A stretch of 15,419 nucleotides of DNA from Thermoprotei archaeon (GCA_003650865.1 QMSN01000005.1:1-15419), one strand, 5' to 3'. Positions 6,179 through 12,930 are shown, numbered from the stretch's first letter. Notes: generated by a model not told the origin, from the sequence alone. Program-made: numbers and translations.

Positions 6179-7345
6179 TTGGCTAGTAGAGCTGCTGCGT
6201 TGGCTTCTGGATTTGCCGTCATGTTCATAGCCTACGCCATAAGGTACGACTACGGGGCTCTATTGCCATCAATGGTGGTCGACCTAAGCTTAACAGAGCT
6301 CAAGCTGGGAGGAGCAATATTCACAAGCTACTTCATAGCCTACATGGTGTTCTCCCCCATAATGGGTGGCTTAACTGATAGGTTCACCGCCAAGCCCATA
6401 GTTGTGATGGGGTGCGCCCTCATGGGTCTAGGCTCACTCATGCTCAGCTTCTCAAAAAGCCTGCTCGAAGCATGCATGTGGTATGGCCTAGCTGGTGTAG
6501 GAGCAGCGGGAACTTGGACGCCTGTATCAGCAGCTACACAGAGATGGTTTAGCAGGGAGCGGAGGGGGTTGGCCCTAGGGTTCATGATCGTGGGGATATG
6601 CACAGGTTTCGGCGTAACCTCTCTAGTGACCCCCTACATCCTCGACGCTTACAGCTGGAGGACTTGCTGGCTCATACTTGGTGTCATCAGCCTACTCGTA
6701 GCCCTCATAGTCCTCTTAGCTTTTCAAGAGAACCCCAACATCTACTTGAGCGGGAAAGGCCACGTGAAGAAGCTCTACCTAGACGTAGATGCTTGGCTTG
6801 TAGGGGTATCCTACATGCTCGTGGGGTTCGCGATACTCGTGCCCTTCACGTACCTCCCCATGTACTCGATTAAGGAGGTTGGAGCTGGAAGCTGGATATC
6901 CATATGGCTCATATCGCTCATAGCTGTTGGCGGCGTCGCAGGAGCCCTAACTCTGCCAGCCCTCTCAGACAGGGTTAGCGATAGGAGGAGGGTTATAGTC
7001 CTCAGCAACGGCTTGGTCGTGGTGAGCTCTCTAATAGCTCTGCTCAAAACAGTTGAAGCAGTTATGGCGTCAGCAGTTATATTCGGCTTAGCCTATGGCG
7101 CCATATGGCCCCTCTATGGCTCATGCGCCTCGGAGTACTTCGGCGAGGAAAACGCGGGTAAAGTCGTGGGCTTCTGGACGCTGTTCCTAGGCATAGGGTC
7201 GATAGCATCACCCATAGCCTCAGGCGCTCTAGCCGACGCTACAGGCACTATAGCTTCACCACTAGCACTGGCGTCCATGGTGGCAGCTCTATCACTGCTA
7301 CCCCTAACCGCTATTAAGAGGGTAAAGGCATTAAAGTCGACTTAG
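6179..7345 (+). CDS. Major facilitator superfamily transporter
   Basis: An inner-membrane protein of 388 residues with about 12 hydrophobic helices. The first begins at about residue 5 (AAALASGFAVMFIAYAI). The loop between helices 2 and 3 has the MFS motif A as GGLTDRFTAKPIVVMG, and the equivalent loop of the second half has LPALSDRVSDRRRVIVL. GVGAAGTWTPVSAATQRWFSRERRGLALG resembles the oxalate/formate and monocarboxylate MFS groups, but the substrate is not determinable. The TTG start has only a weak ribosome binding site; starting further in would cut helix 1, so I keep it. The AOR-family gene begins 32 nt downstream on the same strand, suggesting transport of a carboxylate, sugar or aldehyde precursor or product of that pathway. 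Confidence 0.88.
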   Translation: MASRAAALASGFAVMFIAYAIRYDYGALLPSMVVDLSLTELKLGGAIFTSYFIAYMVFSPIMGGLTDRFTAKPIVVMGCALMGLGSLMLSFSKSLLEACMWYGLAGVGAAGTWTPVSAATQRWFSRERRGLALGFMIVGICTGFGVTSLVTPYILDAYSWRTCWLILGVISLLVALIVLLAFQENPNIYLSGKGHVKKLYLDVDAWLVGVSYMLVGFAILVPFTYLPMYSIKEVGAGSWISIWLISLIAVGGVAGALTLPALSDRVSDRRRVIVLSNGLVVVSSLIALLKTVEAVMASAVIFGLAYGAIWPLYGSCASEYFGEENAGKVVGFWTLFLGIGSIASPIASGALADATGTIASPLALASMVAALSLLPLTAIKRVKALKST

Positions 7346-7377
7346 CTCAATAACGCTCTAGAAGAGGAGCGTGGCTG

Positions 7378-9180
7378 ATGAGCGTGGAAGCGCGTGGAGG
7401 ATGGTGGGGGAGGGCGCTGAGGGTCGACTTGAGCAGTAAGGAGGTCTACGTAGAGGAGTTGAAGCTCGACTTCTTAAGGAAGTTCGTGGGAGGCTCGGGC
7501 TTCGGAGTTAAATGGCTATATGAGCTCACTAAGCCGAGGATGGACCCCTTATCACCTGAAAACTGGCTAATCATGGCTGCAGGCCCCCTCACAGGAAGCA
7601 GAGTTTACGGAGCTTCTAGAATAACCATAACCTCCAAGTCGCCCTTGACTGGCACGGTGTTTGACTCCACGTGTGGAGGCTTCTTCCCACTATTCTTTAA
7701 GAGAGCTGGCTTCGACGCTCTACTGATCCACGGCTCTTCAGAAGAGCCAGTCTACATACACGTGTACGATGATGGAGCTGATGTGCTCTCAGCTAGAGAT
7801 CTATGGGGGCTAAAGGTTTCAGAGGTCATAAGGGAGCTGAGGTCAAGGCATGGCTTTAAGTGCTCAGCCATAGCGATAGGCCCTGCAGGTGAAAACCTCG
7901 TCAAGATAGCGTCAATCATGGGTGATAATGGCCACGCCTCAGGTAGAGGAGGGCTAGGCGCTGTCATGGGGTCTAAGAAGCTTAAGGCTGTAGTCGCAAG
8001 TGGCACCAAGAGAGTTGAGGAAGCTCATCCCGAGAAGCTAGATCAGCTCCTCGAGAACATGAACGTCAGGATCACGTGGAACCCCTACTTGGGAGGAGCC
8101 CTCAAAAACTTGGGGACAAGCGCGCTGCTCACAGTGATCAACGATTGGGGGCTTCTTCCAACCATGAACTTCTCTAAGAGCATATTTGAAGGAGCTGAGC
8201 GCATATCCGCTGAAGAGCTGAACTCAAAGCTCACCGTGGGAAGGAGGGGTTGCTACAACTGCCCCATAGTCTGCAAGAGGGCTACGAGGACAGCGAAAGC
8301 GTCTGGCGATGGGCCTGAGTACGAGAGCGTGGTAAACCTGGGAAGCATGCTAATGGTCGACGACTTAGAGGGCTTAGCTGAGATGAACTACTTGTGCAAC
8401 GAGCTTGGACTGGACACGATATCAATGGGCGGCACTCTAGCTTGCCTACTAGAGCTAATCGAGATGGAGGCTGTGAGGGCAGATGTTAAGTGGGGCGAGG
8501 TCGACAAGCTGAAGAAGCTAATCATCGACACCGCCTACAGAAGGGGTTTAGGCGGAGACCTAGCTGAGGGGTCTAAGAGGCTCGCCACTAAGCATGGGGT
8601 TCCCGAAGTTTCAGTGACTGTTAAGGGACTTGAAGTCCCGGCCTACGATCCTAGAGGGGCCTATGGCATGGCCCTGTCCTATGGAACATCGTATAGAGGG
8701 GCATGCCACTTGAGGAGCTGGACCATAGCTTTCGAGGTTATAGGGGTGCCGAATCTCGTCGACAGGTTCTCATTCTATGAGAAGCCTGCTCTCGTCAAGT
8801 ACACTCAAGACTTAGCGGCTCTGTACGACTGCTTAGTCATGTGTAAGCACTTCGCAGTGGAGTTCGACGAGGAGCCCATAAGCCTACTAGTCAACGCAGT
8901 CACTGGTGTCCAATTCTCCAAGGAGGAGCTTCTGATGGTTGGCGAGAGGGTGTGGAACCTAGCTAGGATGTTCAACTTGAGAGAGGGGTTCACGTGGAGA
9001 GACGACTTACTGCCACCTAGGCTCTTAAGGCCCCTCACAGAGGGGCCTATAGCTGGCAGAGTTCCGCCCTATCATGACATGCTCAAGGCGTACTACGAGG
9101 TGAGGGGGTGGAGCGATGAGGGTAAGCCGACCCAGGAGACTCTGTCTAGGCTTGGTTTGAGTGGAGGTGTTCACGGGTGA
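7378..9180 (+). CDS. Tungsten-type aldehyde:ferredoxin oxidoreductase family protein
   Basis: AOR-family enzymes oxidise aldehydes to carboxylic acids with a tungsto-bis-pterin cofactor and a [4Fe-4S] cluster, passing electrons to ferredoxin. The 600-residue length is typical. The N-terminal domain begins GRALRVDLSSKEVYVEEL and continues with GGSGFGVKWLYELT and AAGPLTGSRVYGASR. The pterin-binding region shows IGPAGENLVKIASIMGDNGHASGRGGLGAVMGSKKLKAV (about 162-200). The cluster ligands are C292-x2-C295-x3-C299, with C485 or C489 (YDCLVMCKHF) as the fourth. The substrate cannot be read from sequence. It is preceded by an MFS gene and its stop overlaps the GTG start of a class II aldolase, which could supply a small aldehyde. 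The ferredoxin at 12583-12825 is one possible acceptor, not in this operon. Confidence 0.95.
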   Translation: MSVEARGGWWGRALRVDLSSKEVYVEELKLDFLRKFVGGSGFGVKWLYELTKPRMDPLSPENWLIMAAGPLTGSRVYGASRITITSKSPLTGTVFDSTCGGFFPLFFKRAGFDALLIHGSSEEPVYIHVYDDGADVLSARDLWGLKVSEVIRELRSRHGFKCSAIAIGPAGENLVKIASIMGDNGHASGRGGLGAVMGSKKLKAVVASGTKRVEEAHPEKLDQLLENMNVRITWNPYLGGALKNLGTSALLTVINDWGLLPTMNFSKSIFEGAERISAEELNSKLTVGRRGCYNCPIVCKRATRTAKASGDGPEYESVVNLGSMLMVDDLEGLAEMNYLCNELGLDTISMGGTLACLLELIEMEAVRADVKWGEVDKLKKLIIDTAYRRGLGGDLAEGSKRLATKHGVPEVSVTVKGLEVPAYDPRGAYGMALSYGTSYRGACHLRSWTIAFEVIGVPNLVDRFSFYEKPALVKYTQDLAALYDCLVMCKHFAVEFDEEPISLLVNAVTGVQFSKEELLMVGERVWNLARMFNLREGFTWRDDLLPPRLLRPLTEGPIAGRVPPYHDMLKAYYEVRGWSDEGKPTQETLSRLGLSGGVHG

Positions 9181-9779
9181 GCAGCATGGATAGGGCGATC
9201 TACGAGGTCTTGAAGGAATATGCTTCGAGGCTCGCTCGTCGAGGTTACGTAACAGCTCACGGGGGCAACTTGAGTGTTAGGTCCGGAAGGAACATGTGGA
9301 TCACGAGGCATGCATGCTCACTTGAAAACCTCAAGCCCGAAGATGTCGTCAGGGTTCCCGTGGATAGACCCTCTAGTAGGGATATAATAGCCTCAACTGA
9401 GACGCCCATACATAGAGAGGTCTACTTGAAGACGAGTAACCTAGCTATACTCCACGCGCACCCACCATACTCAGTGGCTCTATCATTCTTCCTAGATGAG
9501 CTCATACCGCCAGACTCGGAGGGATACCACGTCTTGAAGAGGATCCCCATAGTTGAGGGTAGACCTGGCTCCCCTAAGCTGGCTAGAGAAGTCGCTGATG
9601 CCCTTACGAGGCACTGGGCTGTCATAGTGAGGGGGCACGGGGTCTTCGCCTCCTCCAAGTTCATAGACCACACCTACCAGATACTATGCATGGTTGAGCA
9701 CTCAGCTGAAATACTTTACTTGAAGAGGCTCTACGAGGCCTCTCTAAAAGTTAAGCCGAAGGAGCCAAAGGAGTTCTAG
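9177..9779 (+). CDS. Class II aldolase (FucA/AraD-type, zinc-dependent)
   Basis: A zinc aldolase/epimerase-fold protein of 200 residues; relatives split sugar 1-phosphates such as fuculose 1-phosphate into DHAP and a small aldehyde. Seen are the phosphate-binding GGNLSVR (29-35), the catalytic Glu position E75 in STETPIHREVY, zinc ligands H93 and H95 in HAHPPYS, and H154 in VRGHG. The spacing matches bacterial FucA (E73, H92, H94, H155). I take GTG 9177 because GGAGGTG lies 7 nt upstream; ATG 9186 is the alternative. The GTG overlaps the AOR stop (GTGA), so the two are translationally coupled. This pairing suggests the aldolase makes an aldehyde that the AOR-family enzyme oxidises. Methylthioribulose 1-phosphate is another conceivable substrate. 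Confidence 0.92.
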   Translation: MSSMDRAIYEVLKEYASRLARRGYVTAHGGNLSVRSGRNMWITRHACSLENLKPEDVVRVPVDRPSSRDIIASTETPIHREVYLKTSNLAILHAHPPYSVALSFFLDELIPPDSEGYHVLKRIPIVEGRPGSPKLAREVADALTRHWAVIVRGHGVFASSKFIDHTYQILCMVEHSAEILYLKRLYEASLKVKPKEPKEF

Positions 9780-9788
9780 CTAGACCAG

Positions 9789-9801
9789 TAAAGTTTTAAC
9801 G
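9789..9801 (+). promoter_or_regulatory. Putative promoter of tRNA-Asn
   Basis: TAAAGTTTTAACG is centred about 30 nt before the tRNA 5' end, giving a start near 9823. A second A/T block (CTTTAATATATGG, 9805-9817) looks stronger but is too close to the tRNA for standard spacing. Confidence 0.4.
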
Positions 9802-9826
9802 AGGCTTTAATATATGGTAGCGGTAA

Positions 9827-9920
9827 GCCCCGGTAGCTCAGATAGGCAGAGCAGCGGGCTGTTATCGGCTGGATGACGGAGACCCGTTGGTCGGAGGTTC
9901 GAGTCCTCCCCGGGGCGCCA
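9827..9920 (+). tRNA. tRNA-Asn (anticodon GTT), interrupted by an intron
   Basis: The full cloverleaf folds by eye. The acceptor is GCCCCGG (9827-9833) with CCGGGGC, discriminator G and encoded CCA ending at 9920. The D stem is GCTC/GAGC. The anticodon stem is GCGGG (9854-9858) with CCCGT (9883-9887, one G-T pair). The T arm is GGAGG-TTCGAGT-CCTCC. Removing 17 nt after position 37 leaves the loop CTGTTAA with anticodon GTT (9861-9863). It follows the aldolase gene on the same strand but has its own promoter-like element. Confidence 0.95.
9865..9881 (+). other. tRNA-Asn intron (17 nt, position 37/38)
   Basis: A good bulge-helix-bulge is visible. Loop bases CTGT (9859-9862) pair with ACGG (9876-9879) as the central 4-bp helix. 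The 5' bulge is TA^T and the 3' bulge AG^A, each cut after the second base. This is the substrate form of the archaeal tRNA splicing endonuclease. Confidence 0.85.
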
Positions 9921-9988
9921 TAAACCCTAACTTCTTAGCCGCCTAAGGTTTAACAGGAAGAGCTGAGCAGATTAAGCGGCGAAATGCC

Positions 9989-10327
9989 TTGATTAAAGTG
10001 GCTGTTCCCTGCATTGGAGCTGGAGGGATGGAGGATCTCGTATCCATGAGGATTGAGGCCGCTAGATCCATAACCGTTGTGAACATCGACCGCGGAGAGG
10101 TTAGAGGATGCCTGGTCTTTAGAGCACCTATATTCACCTATGGTGGACAAGCACGCGATGTGATACCAAGAGTTCTCTCAAACATGGGCATAAACTTCGT
10201 TGTGGCTTGTGAGTTCGAGAGAGACTTTGAGGAGAAGTTGAGGGCTGAAGGGATAGAGATGTTCACAATAGGTGAAGAGGCGACGGTGAGAGAAGCCGTT
10301 GAAGCCCTCCTCTCAAGGCTCCACTAA
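9989..10327 (+). CDS. NifX/NifB-type (dinitrogenase iron-molybdenum cofactor) domain protein
   Basis: A 112-residue single-domain protein of the PF02579-like ribonuclease-H-like fold: VAVPCIGAGGMEDLVSMRIEAARSITVVNID, then FRAPIFTYGGQARDVIPRVLSNMGINFVVAC, then a C-terminal GIEMFTIGEEATVREAVEALL helix. Stand-alone members occur widely in archaea without nitrogenase and are thought to handle metal-sulphur clusters or cofactors, but their role is generally unknown. No nif genes are seen here. The ATG at 9984 is followed at once by TGA in its frame, so TTG 9989 is the likely start; GTG 9998 is an alternative and the ribosome binding site is weak. A TATA-like GGTTTAACA lies near 9948-9956. Its stop abuts the convergent membrane protein gene. 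Confidence 0.78.
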   Translation: MIKVAVPCIGAGGMEDLVSMRIEAARSITVVNIDRGEVRGCLVFRAPIFTYGGQARDVIPRVLSNMGINFVVACEFERDFEEKLRAEGIEMFTIGEEATVREAVEALLSRLH

Positions 10328-10576
10328 CTAAGAGCGAGCGAACGCGTTGTAAGCTGCGTAGACTAGAGCGACGATTAGCAGCGACATGAGGAAGACTATG
10401 CCGGCCCAGCTCCAGAAGAACACGACTTTAGATGAAGCCCCATAAGACGCTATGAGCTTATTTATGTTAAGCCACCCCTCCCCCACAGCGTGTATTGTGA
10501 AAGCCGCCGTTATCGCACCTATGGCTAGAGCGAGGAGCACAATGCCAACGCTGACAGCTATGGGCTTGCCCTCCAT
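10328..10576 (-). CDS. Small two-helix membrane protein, unknown function
   Basis: An 82-residue protein with two clear hydrophobic helices, about residues 6-30 (IAVSVGIVLLALAIGAITAAF) and 51-76 (VVFFWSWAGIVFLMSLLIVALVYAAY). A polar loop of about 20 residues (HAVGEGWLNINKLIASYGASSK) joins them, and a short basic tail ends in ARS. I do not recognise the family. It looks real because a GGTGA ribosome binding site sits 4 nt before the ATG, a TATA-like CTTTTTAACC lies about 40 nt upstream, and the gene fits exactly between the convergent NifX-like gene and the tRNA-Tyr promoter. Both ends in one compartment with a short external or internal loop is the simplest topology. Confidence 0.72.
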   Translation of the reverse strand: MEGKPIAVSVGIVLLALAIGAITAAFTIHAVGEGWLNINKLIASYGASSKVVFFWSWAGIVFLMSLLIVALVYAAYNAFARS

Positions 10577-10610
10577 AAGCTCACCGTCAACTGGTAATCT
10601 CCTCTCCTCG

Positions 10611-10623
10611 AGGTTAAAAAGCC
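10611..10623 (-). promoter_or_regulatory. Putative TATA promoter of the small membrane protein gene
   Basis: Minus-strand GGCTTTTTAACCT is centred near 10617. Standard spacing gives a start near 10591 and a leader of about 15 nt carrying GGTGA. Confidence 0.4.
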
Positions 10624-10634
10624 TTATTGCGAAG

Positions 10635-10647
10635 TAAAGCTTAAGAC
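10635..10647 (+). promoter_or_regulatory. Putative promoter of tRNA-Tyr
   Basis: TAAAGCTTAAGAC is centred about 35 nt before the tRNA 5' end, predicting a start near 10668. The box is TATA-like but not a strong match. Confidence 0.4.
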
Positions 10648-10676
10648 ACCCAGAAGATAGTGGAGTTCTAAAGAAG

Positions 10677-10806
10677 CCCCGGGTAGCTCAGTGGTAGAGC
10701 GCTCGGCTGTAGCTTATGCGCGGGTTGAGGGGCGGGTTCCCGCCGCAATGAGGGCCCGTCGGCCGAGACCGAGTGGCCGTGGGTTCAAATCCCACCCCGG
10801 GGACCA
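10677..10806 (+). tRNA. tRNA-Tyr (anticodon GTA), interrupted by a 55-nt intron
   Basis: The acceptor is CCCCGGG (10677-10683) with CCCGGGG (10796-10802), discriminator A and encoded CCA. The C1-G72 pair and A73 are the identity elements of archaeal tRNA-Tyr. The D stem is GCTC/GAGC; the anticodon stem is CTCGG (10702-10706) with CCGAG (10769-10773). The variable loop is TGGCC and the T arm is GTGGG-TTCAAAT-CCCAC. Removing the intron gives the loop CTGTAGA with anticodon GTA (10709-10711). Confidence 0.94.
10713..10767 (+). other. tRNA-Tyr intron (55 nt, position 37/38) with GC-rich hairpin
   Basis: Cutting after G37 (10712) and before A38 (10768) restores a seven-base loop, with the same AG^A 3' bulge as in tRNA-Asn. 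The predicted central helix CTGT with GCCG has a T/C mismatch and a T-G pair, so the bulge-helix-bulge is relaxed. The intron carries a very stable hairpin, GGCGG-GTTC-CCGCC (10731-10744), and CGGG (10721-10724) can pair with CCCG (10755-10758). Confidence 0.78.
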
Positions 10807-10810
10807 TCAA

Positions 10811-11557
10811 CTACTTCTTAACGCAGTGAAAAACTAGTACTGGCGAGAATGGGAAGGAGACTGATGAAACGTCGAAGCCCAGGCTCCTCAGAGTGAGGTA
10901 TATCCTGTCCTGCCACGACTTGTTTCTACCAGCAAATACAGACATCGTGCCTCCACGCCTAAGAACTCGAGCTAGATCCTCTAGGAGCTCTTCACTGTAG
11001 AGCTTAGGGTTCCTATTGGGGTTGGGACCTCCATCATGAATTACGTGGTCGAACTCCTCTCTCAGCGCCTTGACGGCCTTGACGGCGTCGCACAAGCACA
11101 GCTTAACGCAGCTGGCTCCAAGAGCTCTCCTAAACGCCTCATAGGGGTTTCTATAGAGGGCTAGCGCCAGTATTTGCGGGGAATTATCTATGGATAGGTA
11201 GAGCGAGGGCCTAGCTGTGAAGAGCACCGTGTAACATGTTCTTCCAAGGCCTGTCCCCACCTCCAATACCTTGAAGCCGTCCTTGACGACCTCAGCCCAC
11301 GATATCAAGGATCCGCATAGAGCAACCCTACAGACATCCCTATCCTCCTCTGTATAGCCCAACCCCCCAGTAACCTCGTTTACAAACCTCCACACCTCTT
11401 CTTCACTAAGGGTGAGAGCCCAAGACCTCAACTGCTCGACGAAGAGCCTAGTAGCTCTATCAGCCTCATCGTAGCTCCTACGAGCCAGCAACTCCAAGAT
11501 CTTGCCTTCAAGACCCTCCACACCACTCCTAATTGAAGAGCGAGCAGAAATACCCAC
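10811..11557 (-). CDS. SAM-dependent methyltransferase, COG2521/MnmC2-like
   Basis: A class I methyltransferase of 248 residues. An N-terminal helical region (about 14-90) precedes the Rossmann core: motif I VLEVGTGLGR (97-106), the acidic ligand SIDNSPQ (D124), the active-site region FDHVIHDGGPNPNRNPKLYSEELLEDLARVLRRGGTMSVFAG (about 169-210), and a C-terminal strand VLVFHCVKK. HDGGP...LYSEE...LARVLRRGG is typical of the archaeal COG2521 group, related to the MnmC2 and spermidine synthase folds. The target is unknown; tRNA, protein or a small amine are all possible. The start is GTG 11557, with other in-frame GTGs nearby and a weak ribosome binding site, so the N-terminus is uncertain. It ends 4 nt after tRNA-Tyr, convergently, and is divergent from metE. 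Confidence 0.82.
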   Translation of the reverse strand: MGISARSSIRSGVEGLEGKILELLARRSYDEADRATRLFVEQLRSWALTLSEEEVWRFVNEVTGGLGYTEEDRDVCRVALCGSLISWAEVVKDGFKVLEVGTGLGRTCYTVLFTARPSLYLSIDNSPQILALALYRNPYEAFRRALGASCVKLCLCDAVKAVKALREEFDHVIHDGGPNPNRNPKLYSEELLEDLARVLRRGGTMSVFAGRNKSWQDRIYLTLRSLGFDVSSVSFPFSPVLVFHCVKK

Positions 11558-11622
11558 CTAAAGCATGTGCTTAACCACGGAATGCTTATCTAAGCTGAGC
11601 TGGAAGCTAACGTGGTGAGAGC

Positions 11623-12579
11623 TTGAAGCCCCTCACCACAACCACCATAGGCAGCTTCCCTCTACCCCCTGGCATTGAGGAGTTTAAGAGGAGCTTGAAA
11701 CTGCAAGTTGAAGCTGGTGTGGACTACCCAGCTCTACCTCAGCTTGAGGACTTCTGCGAGATATTCCTCAGAGATATAGCTGAGAGGGGTAAGGGCCTTA
11801 AGAGGCAAGGTGAACAATACGTCTTGGTTGGACCTATAGAGCCCCCACGAGAGCCCTCCATAGTTCAAGAGGCTGTGTTGGCAATTAACACCCTTAAGGA
11901 GATGGGCGTTCAAGGTAGGCTTAAAGTCCAGGTAACCGGCCCGTTAACCCTATCCTCTCTAGTCAAGTTTCTCGACAAGAACGCCTTAGCCTATCCAGAC
12001 ATAGTTGAGAGCTTCGCGGACGCTATAGGCGAAATCGTAGCTTGCGCTTGTAGTCACGAGGAGGTTGAAGTAGCGTTCATAGATGAACCCATGACGTACT
12101 ACGCCCTCTGGAGCGGATACGAGGATAAGTTTGTAGTCAATTGCCTCAATAGAGCCCTCCGAAAAGTGCCGAAAGGAGTTGAGAGAGGGATACACATATG
12201 TGGTGACGCAAGGGGGCTACACAGAGTGACCTTAAACCTCGACGTTGACGTCATACACCACGAAGTCGCTGGCTCACCACAGAACTTAGATGCCTACACG
12301 CCCAGCAACCTAGTTCAAAGTGGCAAGATGTTGGGCATAGGCGTAGTCACGGTGAAGCCCCTCGACGAAAGAGTAAGGATCGAAGAAGTGGAGGAGATAG
12401 AGAAGCTCATGGTTCAAGCAGCTGAGAAGTACCAAGGCAAAGTTGTGTTCGCACCCGACTGTGGCTTTAAAGGTCTACTTGAAGCCCTACCCATAGAGCA
12501 AGCCGTTCAGGTCGTGTACGAGAAGCTGTCGAACATGGTTAAGGCATCGGCAAAGCTAAAAGAAAGATTTGCAAGGTGA
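11623..12579 (+). CDS. metE: Short (core) cobalamin-independent-type methionine synthase, MetE C-terminal family
   Basis: Makes methionine by methylating homocysteine, the product of AhcY. The 318 residues correspond only to the catalytic C-terminal barrel of the roughly 750-residue bacterial MetE: TTTIGSFPLPP (6-16), QVTGPLTLSSLVKF, FIDEPMTYYALWSGYED, and HICGDARGL. Zinc ligand candidates are H191, C193, E214 and C280 (PDCGFKGL), with spacing matching the Thermotoga enzyme. Archaeal short forms lack the folate-binding N-terminal half and are known or thought to accept the methyl group from a methylcorrinoid donor rather than methyl-folate. The start is TTG 11623, with GGTGAG 3-4 nt upstream and no ATG nearby. 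It stands alone on plus between a methyltransferase and a convergent ferredoxin. Confidence 0.92.
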   Translation: MKPLTTTTIGSFPLPPGIEEFKRSLKLQVEAGVDYPALPQLEDFCEIFLRDIAERGKGLKRQGEQYVLVGPIEPPREPSIVQEAVLAINTLKEMGVQGRLKVQVTGPLTLSSLVKFLDKNALAYPDIVESFADAIGEIVACACSHEEVEVAFIDEPMTYYALWSGYEDKFVVNCLNRALRKVPKGVERGIHICGDARGLHRVTLNLDVDVIHHEVAGSPQNLDAYTPSNLVQSGKMLGIGVVTVKPLDERVRIEEVEEIEKLMVQAAEKYQGKVVFAPDCGFKGLLEALPIEQAVQVVYEKLSNMVKASAKLKERFAR

Positions 12580-12582
12580 GCT

Positions 12583-12825
12583 TTACTCCACTTTTTCTAT
12601 GACTATGGCGTTAACGGGACAGTAGTCAGCAGCCTCCTTAACACACTCATAAAGCTCGTCGGGGATCTCGCCAATAGAAATTTCATCAGTCAACTTCTTG
12701 CTATACTGATCTACAACCCTACTCTTCCCGTTATCCTCACCCATGACGAAGACCTGAGGACATATAGTTGCAACAGCCTTACATGAAACACACTTCGCTC
12801 TATCAACAATAACCCTATATGTCAA
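12583..12825 (-). CDS. Small ferredoxin (single cluster) with an atypical cysteine motif
   Basis: An 80-residue electron carrier. Cysteines are C12, C15, C22, C61 and C69, in KCVSCKAVATICPQVF and ECVKEAADYCPVNAI. Compared with Pyrococcus-type ferredoxin (ligands at 11, 14, 17 and 56; disulphide 21-48), the third ligand position is V18 instead of Cys, while the equivalents of 11, 14, 21, 48 and 56 are kept. The cluster may therefore be [3Fe-4S], or [4Fe-4S] using C22 or an outside ligand. A GGTGA site lies 6 nt before TTG 12825 and a TATA-like TTCTATAC about 37 nt upstream. Likely clients are ferredoxin-linked enzymes such as the AOR-family protein, but this is inference. Confidence 0.88.
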   Translation of the reverse strand: MTYRVIVDRAKCVSCKAVATICPQVFVMGEDNGKSRVVDQYSKKLTDEISIGEIPDELYECVKEAADYCPVNAIVIEKVE

Positions 12826-12858
12826 ACCTGCTCACCGTATATAGTATAGTGTAAGGAG

Positions 12859-12867
12859 GTATAGAAG
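12859..12867 (-). promoter_or_regulatory. Putative TATA promoter of the ferredoxin gene
   Basis: Minus-strand TTCTATAC is centred near 12862. It predicts a start near 12836 and a leader of about 11 nt that just includes the GGTGA site. Other TATA-like runs (12838-12848) lie too close to the start codon. Confidence 0.4.
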
Positions 12868-12930
12868 CTTATTGGTGCATAGTTTGAGGTAAATAGTTTA
12901 GGTCTTGATGCTAAATCTCTTTTAGAGCTT

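Noticed and set aside
6340..6603. Minus-strand open frame inside the MFS gene
   Set aside because: It is the antisense shadow of a conserved membrane protein and has no start signals. The frames at 6598-6873 and 6811-7047 were rejected for the same reason.
9921..9960. Inverted repeat TAAACC/GGTTTA after tRNA-Asn as a terminator or attachment site
   Set aside because: Six-base arms with a long spacer are weak, and part of it more plausibly serves as the TATA-like element of the NifX-like gene.
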